NCBI RefSeq assembly: GCF_051201685.1
Contig: NZ_CP179213.1
Span: forward strand, 992,001-1,056,000
Direction of reading: 5' to 3'
Source: Luminiphilus sp051201685
GTDB lineage: Bacteria; Pseudomonadota; Gammaproteobacteria; Pseudomonadales; Halieaceae
Length of the DNA stretch: 64,000 nucleotides
Shown here: one piece after another, positions 41,478-50,731 of the stretch
How positions within the stretch are numbered: the first letter of the stretch is position 1
Layout: every line of letters starts with the position of its first letter
Program-made: the position numbers and the translations under genes
Notes under the pieces: model-generated
Told to the model about the DNA's origin: nothing
The model's input: the letters and a program-made list of their open reading frames with translations, nothing else
Databases searched by the model: none

Positions 41478-43913
41478 ATGACCCTTATGAAACTGAAGAT
41501 AAATCAACTCATCAGCTTGTCTGGCTGTCTCACACTTTCCCTTGGAACGGCCGAGCCTGCCCTTGGGCAGCTCGAGGAGGTGATGGTAACTGCTCAAAAG
41601 CGTGAGCAAAATCTCCAGGATGTGCCCATTTCGATATCGGTGCTAACGGCTGAGGATCTGGATCAGCAATACATTACTGAAACTGTGTCGCTTGCGCAGG
41701 CGGTCCCGTCTCTCAACTTTCAGGCAGGTTTTGCGCCTTCATCCACCAACTTCAATATTCGCGGTGTTGCCTCCTACACCTTTGAAGGGGGTATTCAACC
41801 GAGCGTCGCCATGGTTGTCGATGGCGTGTCTCTGGCGAGGGCGGGTGAGTTCATATCTGAGCTGGCTGATGTAGAGCGTATCGAGGTGTTGCGGGGCCCG
41901 CAGGGCACCCTGTTCGGACGTAATACCACAGCAGGTGCAATTAACATTACTACCAGGCGGCCAAGTACAGAAATCGAGGGGTACTTAGAGGCCAGTTTTA
42001 CCGACGACGACGAGCAGCTGTATCGAGCTAGATTGAGCGGGCCGCTGACGGAGACAGCCGCAGGATCACTGAATGTGTTCTACCGGGACAGGGAAGGCCA
42101 TCTCAAAAACGTTTATCCGGGTGGTGACGACGGTGGTGGTATTGAGTCTTGGGGCGCCCGGGCGCAACTTGACCTGAATTTCTCTGACTCGGTGAATCTA
42201 TTATTGTCCGGCGACTATCGCGACGCTGAGCACGGCTTATCTCCACAAGTCACACTCGTTGCTGAACCTTCGCTTGATGGTATTCCCGCGTCAGGGTTGA
42301 ATTTGCGGGAAATCCAGCAGGGTGATGGCGACCCGGTGCTTGGTCAACGCGTGATCGACGATATGTTCATGATCAATCTCAATGATAAGGATTTCGCCAA
42401 GCAAGAGCTTGATAGTTGGGGGCTGTCCGCCAACCTCACCTGGGAGATCGACGAATCGCTTAGATTTGTTTCAATATCCGCGTACAGAGAGTGGCATGAG
42501 GCGGTGAATCCCGACATAGATTCCGGGCCGGGTCAGCTCTCCAATGGCGGTTATGGCTTGCCCATCGCGTTAGCTCATACCAGCAATACGCCGTCCAGTA
42601 ATATTCCTCTTTCTCGTCCATTTGATAATGAATATTTCACGCAGGAGTTCAGGTTAGAGCAAGCTGGCCAGTCACTAGATTGGACTGTAGGTGTGTTTTA
42701 CACAGCTTTTGAGGAGAACGTTAAAGAAGGTTTTGCATTGTATATCCCGTTTGATCCTGCCTTTGGAGAGGGATACACCACTTCCGTGCAAACAGATAAC
42801 ACCGATGAATTAACGGCATTTTCAGCATTTTTTGATGGTACCTACCATGTTTCGGATACGCTGGATATTTACGGCGGTTACCGTTGGACCCATGAAGAGG
42901 TCGACGTACGCTACGATAGTCCAACCTATGTGGTTCCAGATAGTGCAGGGGTCTCAGAGTTCGATCTAGACAACAATATTGTAAACTTTACGGTCCCTGT
43001 ACCGCCCGCTTTGTATACCGCCGGTGAGGCGGATACCGACCACACAGACTGGTCTACTAGATTGGGTGCATCGTGGCAGTACATGGATAGTTCCAATTTG
43101 TATGCCACGGTAAGCCGAAGCTTTGTCGGTATCGGAGCGGACATTTCAAGAACGGGAAACCCAGACGCCGCTTTTCTTCAGCCCACAACGGCTGAGGCTG
43201 TTGAGTTTGGGATGAAGACCATGCTCTTGGATGATAGCTTACAGCTCAACGGGGCGGTTTTCTGGCAGGATGTGGAGGATCTGCAGACCTCAGCCTTGCT
43301 GCCTGGAACCATTCAGACTGTGAACCTTAACGCGGGTGACCTCGATATATTTGGTGTTGAGATCGACGCGATCTGGGCCTACTCAGACTACGGACGTATT
43401 TCCGCGGCAGTCACCTATCTAGATGTGGAAGTCAAAGATCTATTGCAGCCTTGCTGGCCCGGTCAAACCATAGAAACTGGTTGTAACATTGACTTGAACG
43501 GGGGCCCGGCCACCGATCCGGACGTTGCGGTGCAGACCGACATGGACGGCTCGGGTCCGCCTAACACGCCTGAGTTGGCATATAACATCGGCATCAGCCA
43601 CATTTTTCCGTTGAATAATCTTTCTTTCGACATCCATGGCAGTGTGAACTACGTGTGGCAAGACGAAGTGAACTTTCCATTGAATGGTGACCCGCTTCTC
43701 GTACAGGATTCCTACGGGCTTCTGAATTTTTCGCTGAGCATGGTAGACAAAGAAGACCGCTATGAGGTGACGCTTTTTGGCAGAAATATCAACGACGAGG
43801 AGTTTTACAGCGATTCATCAGAATCCAGTGGATTTATCGCTAGGCAGTACGTTCGGGTAACGCGCGGAGCTCAGTCTTTCTACGGTGTTCGCTTGAAGTA
43901 TAACTTTCGTTAA
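41478..43913 (+). CDS. TonB-dependent outer-membrane receptor
   Basis: This 811-residue protein has a signal peptide ending near GTAEPALG before QLEEVMVTAQKREQNLQDVP, plug motifs (VPSLNFQAGF, NIRGVASYTF, RIEVLRGPQGTLFGRNTTAGAINI) and a barrel ending GVRLKYNFR. It is of the same broad type as the receptor at 17664 (QLEEVVVTAR, LQDVP), common for uptake of hydrophobic organic substrates such as steroids, terpenoids and aromatics in marine proteobacteria. Two operator-like palindromes precede it. It is followed 18 bases later by an SDR gene, so substrate uptake and oxidation are probably coexpressed. ATG 41487 is an alternative start. Confidence 0.92.
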   Translation: MTLMKLKINQLISLSGCLTLSLGTAEPALGQLEEVMVTAQKREQNLQDVPISISVLTAEDLDQQYITETVSLAQAVPSLNFQAGFAPSSTNFNIRGVASYTFEGGIQPSVAMVVDGVSLARAGEFISELADVERIEVLRGPQGTLFGRNTTAGAINITTRRPSTEIEGYLEASFTDDDEQLYRARLSGPLTETAAGSLNVFYRDREGHLKNVYPGGDDGGGIESWGARAQLDLNFSDSVNLLLSGDYRDAEHGLSPQVTLVAEPSLDGIPASGLNLREIQQGDGDPVLGQRVIDDMFMINLNDKDFAKQELDSWGLSANLTWEIDESLRFVSISAYREWHEAVNPDIDSGPGQLSNGGYGLPIALAHTSNTPSSNIPLSRPFDNEYFTQEFRLEQAGQSLDWTVGVFYTAFEENVKEGFALYIPFDPAFGEGYTTSVQTDNTDELTAFSAFFDGTYHVSDTLDIYGGYRWTHEEVDVRYDSPTYVVPDSAGVSEFDLDNNIVNFTVPVPPALYTAGEADTDHTDWSTRLGASWQYMDSSNLYATVSRSFVGIGADISRTGNPDAAFLQPTTAEAVEFGMKTMLLDDSLQLNGAVFWQDVEDLQTSALLPGTIQTVNLNAGDLDIFGVEIDAIWAYSDYGRISAAVTYLDVEVKDLLQPCWPGQTIETGCNIDLNGGPATDPDVAVQTDMDGSGPPNTPELAYNIGISHIFPLNNLSFDIHGSVNYVWQDEVNFPLNGDPLLVQDSYGLLNFSLSMVDKEDRYEVTLFGRNINDEEFYSDSSESSGFIARQYVRVTRGAQSFYGVRLKYNFR

Positions 43914-43931
43914 TCTCAACAAGTTGTTGGC

Positions 43932-44672
43932 ATGCGCTTAGCCTCAAAGGTCATCGCCATTACAGGAGGTAGTTATGGCCTCGGGAAAGCACTGGCCAAT
44001 GCCTGCTACAGCGAAGGCGCGCGGATTGCCATCATCGGGCGCAATTCCAGTAAGCTGGAGTTGGCGCGCAACGAGATCGGTGAAAGGGTCGCCAGTTTTC
44101 CATGTGATATTGGCGACCCTGCCGCGGTACGTCACACCTTTGAGGAAATTGATGCCCAAATGGGTGAGTTGGATGCCTTGGTAAACAACGCGGCGATATA
44201 CCCGATATTCAAACTTGAAAACGCAAGTGATGAACAACTTCGTTCGGTAATCAATACCAATCTTCTCGGGACAATGTACTGTTGTCGCGAGGCAATACCA
44301 CTATTGAAGAAGTCGAGGGGTGATATTATCAATGTCTCGTCTGAGGCCGTGCGGTTCTATCCCCCTTTGTTGAGCGTATACACGGCTTCAAAATCCGCAT
44401 TGGAGGCTTTCTCGCAGAGTTTGAGAGTGGAGCTGGCACCCTCAGGTGTTCGCGTATCAGCACTGCGAGTTGGTCACCTGCTTCGGGAGGATGCCTCTCC
44501 TCTGGATGACGAAACCTATGAACTGATGATGCAAACCTTTCAGGAAACGGGTTTCGTAGCTGCGACTGGAGAGGGTATGCAGCTCGATACGGTCACCTCC
44601 ACTGCTATTCATCTCCTTACGCTTCCCGGGGACGCTACCATCGATTTACTGGAACTGCGGTCCCGACGTTGA
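43932..44672 (+). CDS. Short-chain dehydrogenase/reductase (SDR)
   Basis: This 246-residue classical SDR begins MRLASKVIAITGGSYGLGKALA, with NNAAIYP, catalytic Ser in INVSSEAV, and Y-x-x-x-K in VYTASKSALEAFSQSLRVELAPSGV. Arg/Asn after beta-2 (IIGRNSSKL) suggests NADP(H). It is the second gene after the TonB receptor with an 18-base gap and precedes the MFS transporter gene by 20 bases. The C-terminus is atypical, ending LELRSRR. Confidence 0.88.
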   Translation: MRLASKVIAITGGSYGLGKALANACYSEGARIAIIGRNSSKLELARNEIGERVASFPCDIGDPAAVRHTFEEIDAQMGELDALVNNAAIYPIFKLENASDEQLRSVINTNLLGTMYCCREAIPLLKKSRGDIINVSSEAVRFYPPLLSVYTASKSALEAFSQSLRVELAPSGVRVSALRVGHLLREDASPLDDETYELMMQTFQETGFVAATGEGMQLDTVTSTAIHLLTLPGDATIDLLELRSRR

Positions 44673-44692
44673 GGGCAAGAGAGAGCAAGTAG

Positions 44693-45962
44693 GTGGACGA
44701 CCGCAAGTACACGGAATTTCGCGAAGGCTGGCCAACGCTGCTGGTCGCGCTTAGCGGGGTTATCAGCTCAGCGCACTTTCTTCCCTTGTACAGCTTCGGG
44801 CCAATGGCACCAGATCTTTCCAGGGCGCTGAACATACCTTTGGGGGAACTGCAGCGCTGCATCACCCTGAGCTTTGTCGGTATTGCCGTAGGATCTCAGT
44901 TAGCGGGTTGGCTAATGGATAGATTCTCGCTGCATAGCGTCACCCTGTGCTCATTAGTGCTGTATGTCCTGACATACATTATGATGGGCACGGTTTCACT
45001 CAGCCAGAATCTTCTATACGCCTTCTATTTTTTTTCTGCCGATTGTGGGAAGCGGCACACTGCTGATCACCTGGACAAAGATCGTCTGCGACAAATTTGA
45101 GCGACAACGCGGTCTCGCGTTAGCTATTTTGCTGTCGGGTTCGGGCGTGGTAAGCACTGTCTCCCTACTACTGCTGGCGGGCTATGTCGGCACAGCAGAA
45201 TGGCAGCAAGGGTTTTTCTTTCTGGGTATATTGCCGCTTGCAACCCTGCTGGTCTGCTTCTTTGCTATGGCTATAAGCAACTCAAGCTGGAACCAGCCGA
45301 GTTCTCTGTTAATTGACTCTGCGGAACCCGCAAATGACAGAGATCCTAAGCAGCTTACAGGATTAAGTTATCGAGAGACGCTACGTAACCGCCAGTTCTG
45401 GACGATCATTGTCGCATTGATCCTGGTTGTCTTCGTCGTGGTTGCAATGATAATTAATACGGTTCCGATGCTCGTCCAAAAAGGTCTATCGCAGTCAGAC
45501 GCAACATTAGTATTCAGTGCGTTTGGTTTGGCACTGGTCGCGGGCAGGCTGGCCGGAGGCTTTTTCCTCGACAGATTCTGGGGCCCACTTGTCGCATTTT
45601 TCGCTCTGGTGCTGCCCTCAATCGGATGCCTGATATTCCTGCTGGGGCCACCGGACATCTCGCTCATGGTTATGGCGACGGTTTTGGTAAGTGTGGCAGC
45701 CGGTGCAGAATTCGACATTCTCGCCTATCTCGTGTCGAAATATTTTGGCCTTCGATCCTATGCCACCGTATTTGGAACGGTATCAGGCACTGTCGCCCTC
45801 GGCAGCGGTACGGCTCCGCTCCTCATTGGCCCCCTGATCGATGCCACAGGTAGCTACGATGGTTTGCTGCTTATCTGTATTGGAGTAGCGGCGCTCGGCG
45901 CTTCATTGTTTTTAACGCTTGGGCCATATCCAGATTTCGAAGTGGCGGTGACCCGAGAGTAA
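44693..45962 (+). pseudogene. MFS transporter, frameshifted at a T8 run
   Basis: The first frame from GTG 44693 codes for transmembrane helices 1-3 (LYSFGPMAPDLSRALNIPLG, RCITLSFVGIAVGSQLAGWLMDR) and stops at 45100 after leaving the family sequence at 45036. The matching second half (GSGTLLITWTKIVCDKFERQRGLALA ... ending 45962) is in the next frame. Dropping one T from the run of eight at 45028-45035 restores YAFYFFLPIVGSGTLL and a 422-residue protein, the normal MFS size. The family is like monocarboxylate/oxalate-formate-type porters, with MDRF between helices 2 and 3. It follows the SDR gene and probably carries an acid substrate. Confidence 0.8.
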
Positions 45963-46056
45963 GACGTAACGAACGGTCAGTACTGAATCGAACATCCTTA
46001 TGTTGATGTCTGCCTATGGCCTAAGCACCGTCCTTGGCGCGGCTTAAGTTTGCGGT

Positions 46057-47376
46057 TCAGTCTGCCGCAGCCCCTTCACCGGCGAATAATTTCTGCACTT
46101 CTCCTGAGGTCATGCGCCCCGAGCGATCGGTGATTTTGGCGGAATTTCCCCCACCCGATTTTTCACGGGTGTCTATCCCCGCCTTTCTGGCCTTCTCACG
46201 CAGCGCACCCACCGTGCAGTTTTCGCGGCCCAGAAGGGCAATGGGATCAAAGTTGAAATTCTTGATAGCGTTGAGGTGGGTCACCTGATTTATTTCTTCG
46301 TCGCTGAGCCCCACGTTATCCAGTTGCCGAAAAGTGTTTTCCGGCGTCATAGGCCATGTGCTGTCTGAATGCGGATAATCACACTCGAAGAGTATGTTTT
46401 CGATCCCTACGAGATCGCGATTACGCAAGCCGCTCTCGTCTTCAATAAAGCAGGTGAGAAAATGCTCTCTAAACAGTTCTGTCGGCCTTTTGCCGCCAAA
46501 GTTAGACTTGGTCCAGGGGCCGTGATGGTCCAGCGTAAATTCAGCCCGTTCAAGGAAGTAGGGTACCCAGCCCACCCCACCTTCGGTGAGTGAGATTTTC
46601 AAGTTGTCATACTTCAGCAGGAATTCACCATAGAGCCAATCTGCCGCGCTGTTGGCAATGGACATGGGAAAGGCAGCAATCCAAGCATCGATAGGGGTGT
46701 CCGGTGAAGAATGCGGTGGCTGTGCGCCGGTGCCAATATGGCAGTTTATGACCACGTCATTCTCGGCGCAGACCTCCCACAGTTTGTCCCAGTGTGCGTT
46801 GTGGACGCTGGGGAAGCCGTGGCAAGTTGGGTTATCCGGAAAGCTAATGGCCCTACAGCCCTTGGCGACTACCCGCTTGACCTCATTAACCATGAGTTCG
46901 CTATCCCAGATGGGCAGTAGGGCCAGGGGAATAATTCGCCCTGGATGGGTGCCGGCCCATTCATCGATGTGCCAGTCGTTGTAAGCCTCGATTACACGTT
47001 TTGCCGCATTCTTATTTTTGGACTGGTGGAACAGGTTGCCAGCAAAGGTTGGAAATGTGGGGAAGCAAATAGAGGAGAGGATGCCGTTGGCATTCATATC
47101 GCCGATGCGTTCATCAATCGAGTACACACCCTTGCGCATGTCTTCATAGCGTAGGGGTTCCATGCCGTACTCTTCTTTGGGCCGGCCGACCACCGCATTC
47201 AGTCCCATATTGCCGATTTTTTGACCTTCATATAGCCAAAAATTCTTGCCGTTTTCCGCTACCAGACGGGGTGCAATAGTCTCCAGCTCCTTCTGGGTCA
47301 TGTGGTTGTCGAACATTTCCGGGGGTTCGACAACGTGGTCATCCACACTCATCAGTATCATGTCTTCAAGCTTCAT
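46057..47376 (-). CDS. Amidohydrolase-family (ACMSD-like) metal-dependent hydrolase/decarboxylase
   Basis: This 439-residue TIM-barrel protein begins MKLEDMILMSVDDHVVEPPEMF, where DDH replaces the HxH metal motif, followed by VVINCHIGTGAQ, a mid-barrel SLTEGGVGWVPYFLER and the late Asp in ILFECDYPHSDSTWP. This is the amidohydrolase-2 family, which includes ACMSD-type decarboxylases. The DDH start is common in the subfamily found in marine degradation clusters. The C-terminal tail after residue 400 is a non-family Gly/Ser-rich addition. AGGAG precedes ATG 47376. It is the last gene in the leftward operon but has its own operator-like site at 47436. Confidence 0.88.
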   Translation of the reverse strand: MKLEDMILMSVDDHVVEPPEMFDNHMTQKELETIAPRLVAENGKNFWLYEGQKIGNMGLNAVVGRPKEEYGMEPLRYEDMRKGVYSIDERIGDMNANGILSSICFPTFPTFAGNLFHQSKNKNAAKRVIEAYNDWHIDEWAGTHPGRIIPLALLPIWDSELMVNEVKRVVAKGCRAISFPDNPTCHGFPSVHNAHWDKLWEVCAENDVVINCHIGTGAQPPHSSPDTPIDAWIAAFPMSIANSAADWLYGEFLLKYDNLKISLTEGGVGWVPYFLERAEFTLDHHGPWTKSNFGGKRPTELFREHFLTCFIEDESGLRNRDLVGIENILFECDYPHSDSTWPMTPENTFRQLDNVGLSDEEINQVTHLNAIKNFNFDPIALLGRENCTVGALREKARKAGIDTREKSGGGNSAKITDRSGRMTSGEVQKLFAGEGAAAD

Positions 47377-47435
47377 GGTCTGCTCCTGTCGTTCTCTGGC
47401 AATGGCTGGCGTTAAATGGGCAAGGCAGACGTTAC

Positions 47436-47451
47436 TTTACACAAGTGTATA
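47436..47451. promoter_or_regulatory. Operator 2d upstream of the amidohydrolase gene
   Basis: TTTACACAAGTGTATA matches TTTACACACGTGTTAA except at three positions and is 60-75 bases upstream of the amidohydrolase start. It suggests an internal promoter in the leftward gene series. Confidence 0.6.
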
Positions 47452-47510
47452 AATAAAACCAACACAATGGATTCGCAACATGAGGATTAACTTTTGGATA
47501 GGCAGGGTCG

Positions 47511-48422
47511 CTAACTAGGAGGCATGTGCGTGTTCGCCCAGTCTGCAAACCGCATCATACGGTTGTCTATCAAGGCACTCGCGAGAGCAATTTTGTGCGC
47601 ACCTTCTGGGCCGAAGTAATGATTCTCCTCCCAGAACGCCATCATATGGCGAAATTCTTTGGCGCTAGGGAAAAAGCGATCGTATTCCTCGGCGGCAACT
47701 TGCTCGTAGTGAAGTTTGTGACCTTGGGTGTTCAGGATGTCGACAAGCTCTTGCCAGCATAAATAGTCGCTGGCGAGTGCCAGATACTGACCGTCGCCGA
47801 CGTCCTCGGGCCGATTGAACGCGGCGGCTACAAGCGAGCCCAATTCATTAATGTCAGCACAAGGGAAGCGGCACTTGTCTTTATCGGCTGGATAGCGCCA
47901 TAACGTGTGCCCTTCCGGGGTTTTTTTCGGCGCATGAATGGTAAGAAAATTCTGGAAGTAAAAGGGCGCTTCCACAAACGCGTGATGGCGGAATCCAGCT
48001 GCTTTCACTTCGTGATCAACTCGCGCTTTACTGCTGAAATGAGGCACCGTGTATTTGCCTCCTGATAGCGCGTGGTAGTCAGGCAGGGTTGACCAGATGA
48101 AATGCTGGATGTCGGCAGCTTTCGCTGCCCGCACAAGGTTTTTGCCCTGCTCAAATTCGCCCATTCGGGTCGCGCGATCCCAGAAGTTGGTCACTGCAAA
48201 CAGGCCATATGAGCCCTGCAATGCCTCTGGCAGGGTGGTAGGGGTATTCAGATCCGCCGCAGCAACTTCACAGCCCAACTCTGCCAAGCGTAGTGCCGCC
48301 GGGCTTCGGGGGTTTCTGGTTAGCGCGCGTACCTGCCAGTCTTGCTGATCAATGAGTGCCCTGACAACGCCGCCCCCCTGAGCGCCCGTCGCACCCAGTA
48401 CGGTGACAATTTTTTTCCCCAT
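47511..48422 (-). CDS. NmrA-family NAD(P)-binding protein
   Basis: This 303-residue protein begins MGKKIVTVLGATGAQGGGVV, the Rossmann GxxGxxG of atypical SDR/NmrA proteins, followed by RALTRNPRSPAALRLAELGCEVAAADL and FIWSTLPDY. Some members are NAD(P)H-dependent reductases; others are sensors without catalysis. No Y-x-x-x-K is evident. It is in the leftward operon between the SnoaL-like and amidohydrolase genes. Confidence 0.87.
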   Translation of the reverse strand: MGKKIVTVLGATGAQGGGVVRALIDQQDWQVRALTRNPRSPAALRLAELGCEVAAADLNTPTTLPEALQGSYGLFAVTNFWDRATRMGEFEQGKNLVRAAKAADIQHFIWSTLPDYHALSGGKYTVPHFSSKARVDHEVKAAGFRHHAFVEAPFYFQNFLTIHAPKKTPEGHTLWRYPADKDKCRFPCADINELGSLVAAAFNRPEDVGDGQYLALASDYLCWQELVDILNTQGHKLHYEQVAAEEYDRFFPSAKEFRHMMAFWEENHYFGPEGAHKIALASALIDNRMMRFADWANTHMPPS

Positions 48423-48457
48423 AAATATCCTGATAGCTCGATGGGTTGTTGTTAACC

Positions 48458-48958
48458 CTAAATCCGCGATCGGGCAGTTTGCATGGCGTTCATATCACCC
48501 TCACTGGCGGCTACGCCCATACAAATTTTATGGAACAGCCAGCGACCGTTCGGTTGGCGGTTCAACCAGCCCTCCCAGTGCATTTGCATATTGCAGTGGG
48601 TGCTGGCCGGCGCAGACAGGTGGTCTGTCTCGATGTTGTCTTGTGGATTAATGTAATGACAGGCGTACATTCGGGTCTCGATATGCGCCTTGTGCCCGTC
48701 AATGGTAATCAATTGATTGGTGTTCAGGTGAGCGGTTGCGTCGAACCCCGGCAGAAACTTAGCAGGCGCAAGTTCTATGTATTCCTGAGGCGACAAGGTG
48801 CAATCGATATCGAGCATTTCTGCCTGCAGATGGAAGGGGTCCGTTAATACCGAGGCAATCAGGCCCCAGTCACGAGTATCCAGACCTTTGGCGTATCGAT
48901 AAAGCTGGTCTGAGATCAATGCCCTGTCGCTGAGGGTTTGAAGGGTGAGCTGTTGCAT
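48458..48958 (-). CDS. SnoaL/NTF2-like protein
   Basis: This 166-residue protein has the cone-shaped NTF2-like fold signature: LSDRALISDQLYRYAKGLDTRDWGLIASVLTDPF at the start, then TAHLNTNQLITIDGHKAHIETRMYACHYI and WEGWLNRQPNGRWLFHKI. The RYAKGLDTRDW segment is typical for the ring-hydroxylating dioxygenase beta-like, scytalone-dehydratase-like and ketosteroid-isomerase-like groups. It may be a cofactor-free dehydratase or isomerase. AGGAG precedes ATG 48958. It is part of the leftward operon. Confidence 0.83.
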   Translation of the reverse strand: MQQLTLQTLSDRALISDQLYRYAKGLDTRDWGLIASVLTDPFHLQAEMLDIDCTLSPQEYIELAPAKFLPGFDATAHLNTNQLITIDGHKAHIETRMYACHYINPQDNIETDHLSAPASTHCNMQMHWEGWLNRQPNGRWLFHKICMGVAASEGDMNAMQTARSRI

Positions 48959-49094
48959 GATGGCTGCTCCTGTCTCGAGGGACGTCGACTTTCATGGCTG
49001 GCCTTGCCGACCAAGCCGTGTTGATGCGGGGGATACAGCGTATGGATTGCTGCAGGGAGTTCATGGATTACCAGCGTTCGAATTCATACTGTAC

Positions 49095-49946
49095 CTAGAG
49101 CGTCATCGTCGCTTCTGCCTTCATGCAGACGTAGCCGTGATGGTCTACCGACCAAAGCAGCAAGTGGTTGCCACTGCGCCGGCCGCAGAGAGTAAAGGGA
49201 TGGTTGTCGAACGTGGGCCGCACCGCGCGAAACTTGAACTTTTCAATTCGAGCCCCTGGGAAGTGTTCGTACACAAGGTCAAGCAGCAACGTGGCCAGCA
49301 GAGGGCCATGAACCACCAGTGCCGGGTACAGCTCTTCATTGACAGCGTATTCCCGGTCGTAGTGAATACGATGGGCGTTGTACGTGAGTGCGGAGTAGCG
49401 AAACAGCAGTACGGGGTCGGGTGTCATTTCCCGGGAGAATTCGGGTCCTTCTGTCGCCATCTCCCCGGGTGGTAACTCGCTTCTTTCCCGGGGCGCTTCC
49501 CGGTAGACCAAGTTCTGTTCTTCAGTAATGCAAAGGTCATGGCCCTGGCGTAATTCGTGCTTCAGGTTGACAAAAACCAGCGGCCCCGAGCGTCCATTCT
49601 TGGCCTCCACTGAGGTGATGCTGGAAGTTTTCTCGGTGGCCAACCCCAGTACCAATGGCTGCGCTATGTCCAATGCGCCGGCTGCCCACATTCGACGTGG
49701 AAGAGGTACTGGTGGCAGGAATCCGCCTTTGCGGGGATGACCATCCTCGCCGGTGCTGTCACGCTGGGTGGGATCGAGAAAGTACAGCCAGTGCCAAGGA
49801 AGGGGCAGTGGGTTTCCGGTGTCGGGAGCTTCAGTGTGATTGATGGCCCCTGCCAGCGCCTGTGCGCCAAAGACTGGCAGGTCACTATGACGCGTTATTG
49901 ACCGGCCAATCCAGGACTTAAGTGTATTCAGTGTCGCGTCATCCAC
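49095..49946 (-). CDS. MaoC/FAS1-type dehydratase family protein (mesaconyl-C4-CoA-hydratase-like)
   Basis: This 283-residue protein has two hot-dog halves in the style of mesaconyl-C4-CoA/itaconyl-CoA hydratases: GRSITRHSDLPVFGAQALAGAI at the start, LPLPWHWLYFLDPTQRDSTGEDGHPRKGGFLPP, PRRMWAAGALDIAQPL, and the C-terminal FRYSALTYNAHRIHYDREYAV, a hydratase-like NxHRIHYD segment with catalytic His. Such enzymes hydrate branched or dicarboxylic enoyl-CoA. Start is GTG 49946 behind AAAGGA. It starts 5 bases after the end of the crotonase-fold gene, so they are cotranscribed. Confidence 0.86.
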   Translation of the reverse strand: MDDATLNTLKSWIGRSITRHSDLPVFGAQALAGAINHTEAPDTGNPLPLPWHWLYFLDPTQRDSTGEDGHPRKGGFLPPVPLPRRMWAAGALDIAQPLVLGLATEKTSSITSVEAKNGRSGPLVFVNLKHELRQGHDLCITEEQNLVYREAPRERSELPPGEMATEGPEFSREMTPDPVLLFRYSALTYNAHRIHYDREYAVNEELYPALVVHGPLLATLLLDLVYEHFPGARIEKFKFRAVRPTFDNHPFTLCGRRSGNHLLLWSVDHHGYVCMKAEATMTL

Positions 49947-49950
49947 GTGA

Positions 49951-50730
49951 TTATCCTTTGAGAAAATCCGGTGGCCGTTTCTCCTGCAGGGCTGTTAGCC
50001 CCTCCTCGAACTCGTCGCTGAGAAAGCAGTGGGTCTGGTGGCTTTCCTCGGCTTGCAGTGCCGATTCCATAGGTTGGGGCGACTGCCTCATTGCCTCCTT
50101 GAACTGCCGCATGGCTAGCCTGGGCAAGAGGGAGAATTCGCGCGCCTTGTCGACTGCGAGCTCCATAACTTTGTGGTCTTCGACGAGTTGTTCCACTAGA
50201 TTGAGCTCCAGCAACTGCTCACCCTTGAGGGAAGCTCGGTCTAGCACTAGGCGTCGTGCTGTGCCCCACCCTGCCTTGCGCACCAGAGACTGGGTTGAGC
50301 CCCAGTCAGGTACTAGGCCCAGGTTGAGGAACGGAAAGTTCATGCGGGCGGTTTCGCCAGCAATGATGTAGTCCGCAACCAAGGCCAGTCCGGCGCCCGC
50401 GCCAATAGCAAACTTCTCCATGGCTACGACAACGGGAATATCGGCGTTCCAAAGCAGTCGAACCAGTTTGTGGCCACTTTGCATGCGTGCACGGGCCTGC
50501 TCCTCGCTCATGCCGCGCATGCTGGCGAGGTCGCCTCCGGCACAAAAAATTCCGCCTGTGCCGCACAGCAGCAGTGCACGAACGGTGTCATCCGCTAGCG
50601 CCTCTGCAGTGGCCTCGATCAGCCCCAAGCGAGTCGTTTCATCAATAGCGTTTTTTGCCGCTGGCCGATTGATGGCGACCTGGGCAACATGCAGGTGGGG
50701 GCGGGTGACGATTACAGCTGGCTTTGTCAT
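49951..50730 (-). CDS. Crotonase-family enoyl-CoA isomerase-like protein
   Basis: This 259-residue crotonase lacks both hydratase glutamates: EKFAIGAGAGLALVADYII has Gly at the first site, and MNFPFLNLGLVPDWGSTQ has Phe at the second. An Asp in LVPDWGS is in the place used by isomerases of the PaaG type, and the oxyanion loop TGGIFCAGGDLASM is intact. It probably isomerises a double bond or ring rather than hydrating. Its start is two bases from the end of the 3-hydroxyacyl-CoA dehydrogenase gene in the operon. Confidence 0.86.
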   Translation of the reverse strand: MTKPAVIVTRPHLHVAQVAINRPAAKNAIDETTRLGLIEATAEALADDTVRALLLCGTGGIFCAGGDLASMRGMSEEQARARMQSGHKLVRLLWNADIPVVVAMEKFAIGAGAGLALVADYIIAGETARMNFPFLNLGLVPDWGSTQSLVRKAGWGTARRLVLDRASLKGEQLLELNLVEQLVEDHKVMELAVDKAREFSLLPRLAMRQFKEAMRQSPQPMESALQAEESHQTHCFLSDEFEEGLTALQEKRPPDFLKG

Positions 50731-50731
50731 A

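Noticed and set aside
46057..47376. DDH in place of HxH in the amidohydrolase as a lost active site
   Set aside because: This variant is common in the amidohydrolase-2 subfamily, so it is not evidence of inactivity.
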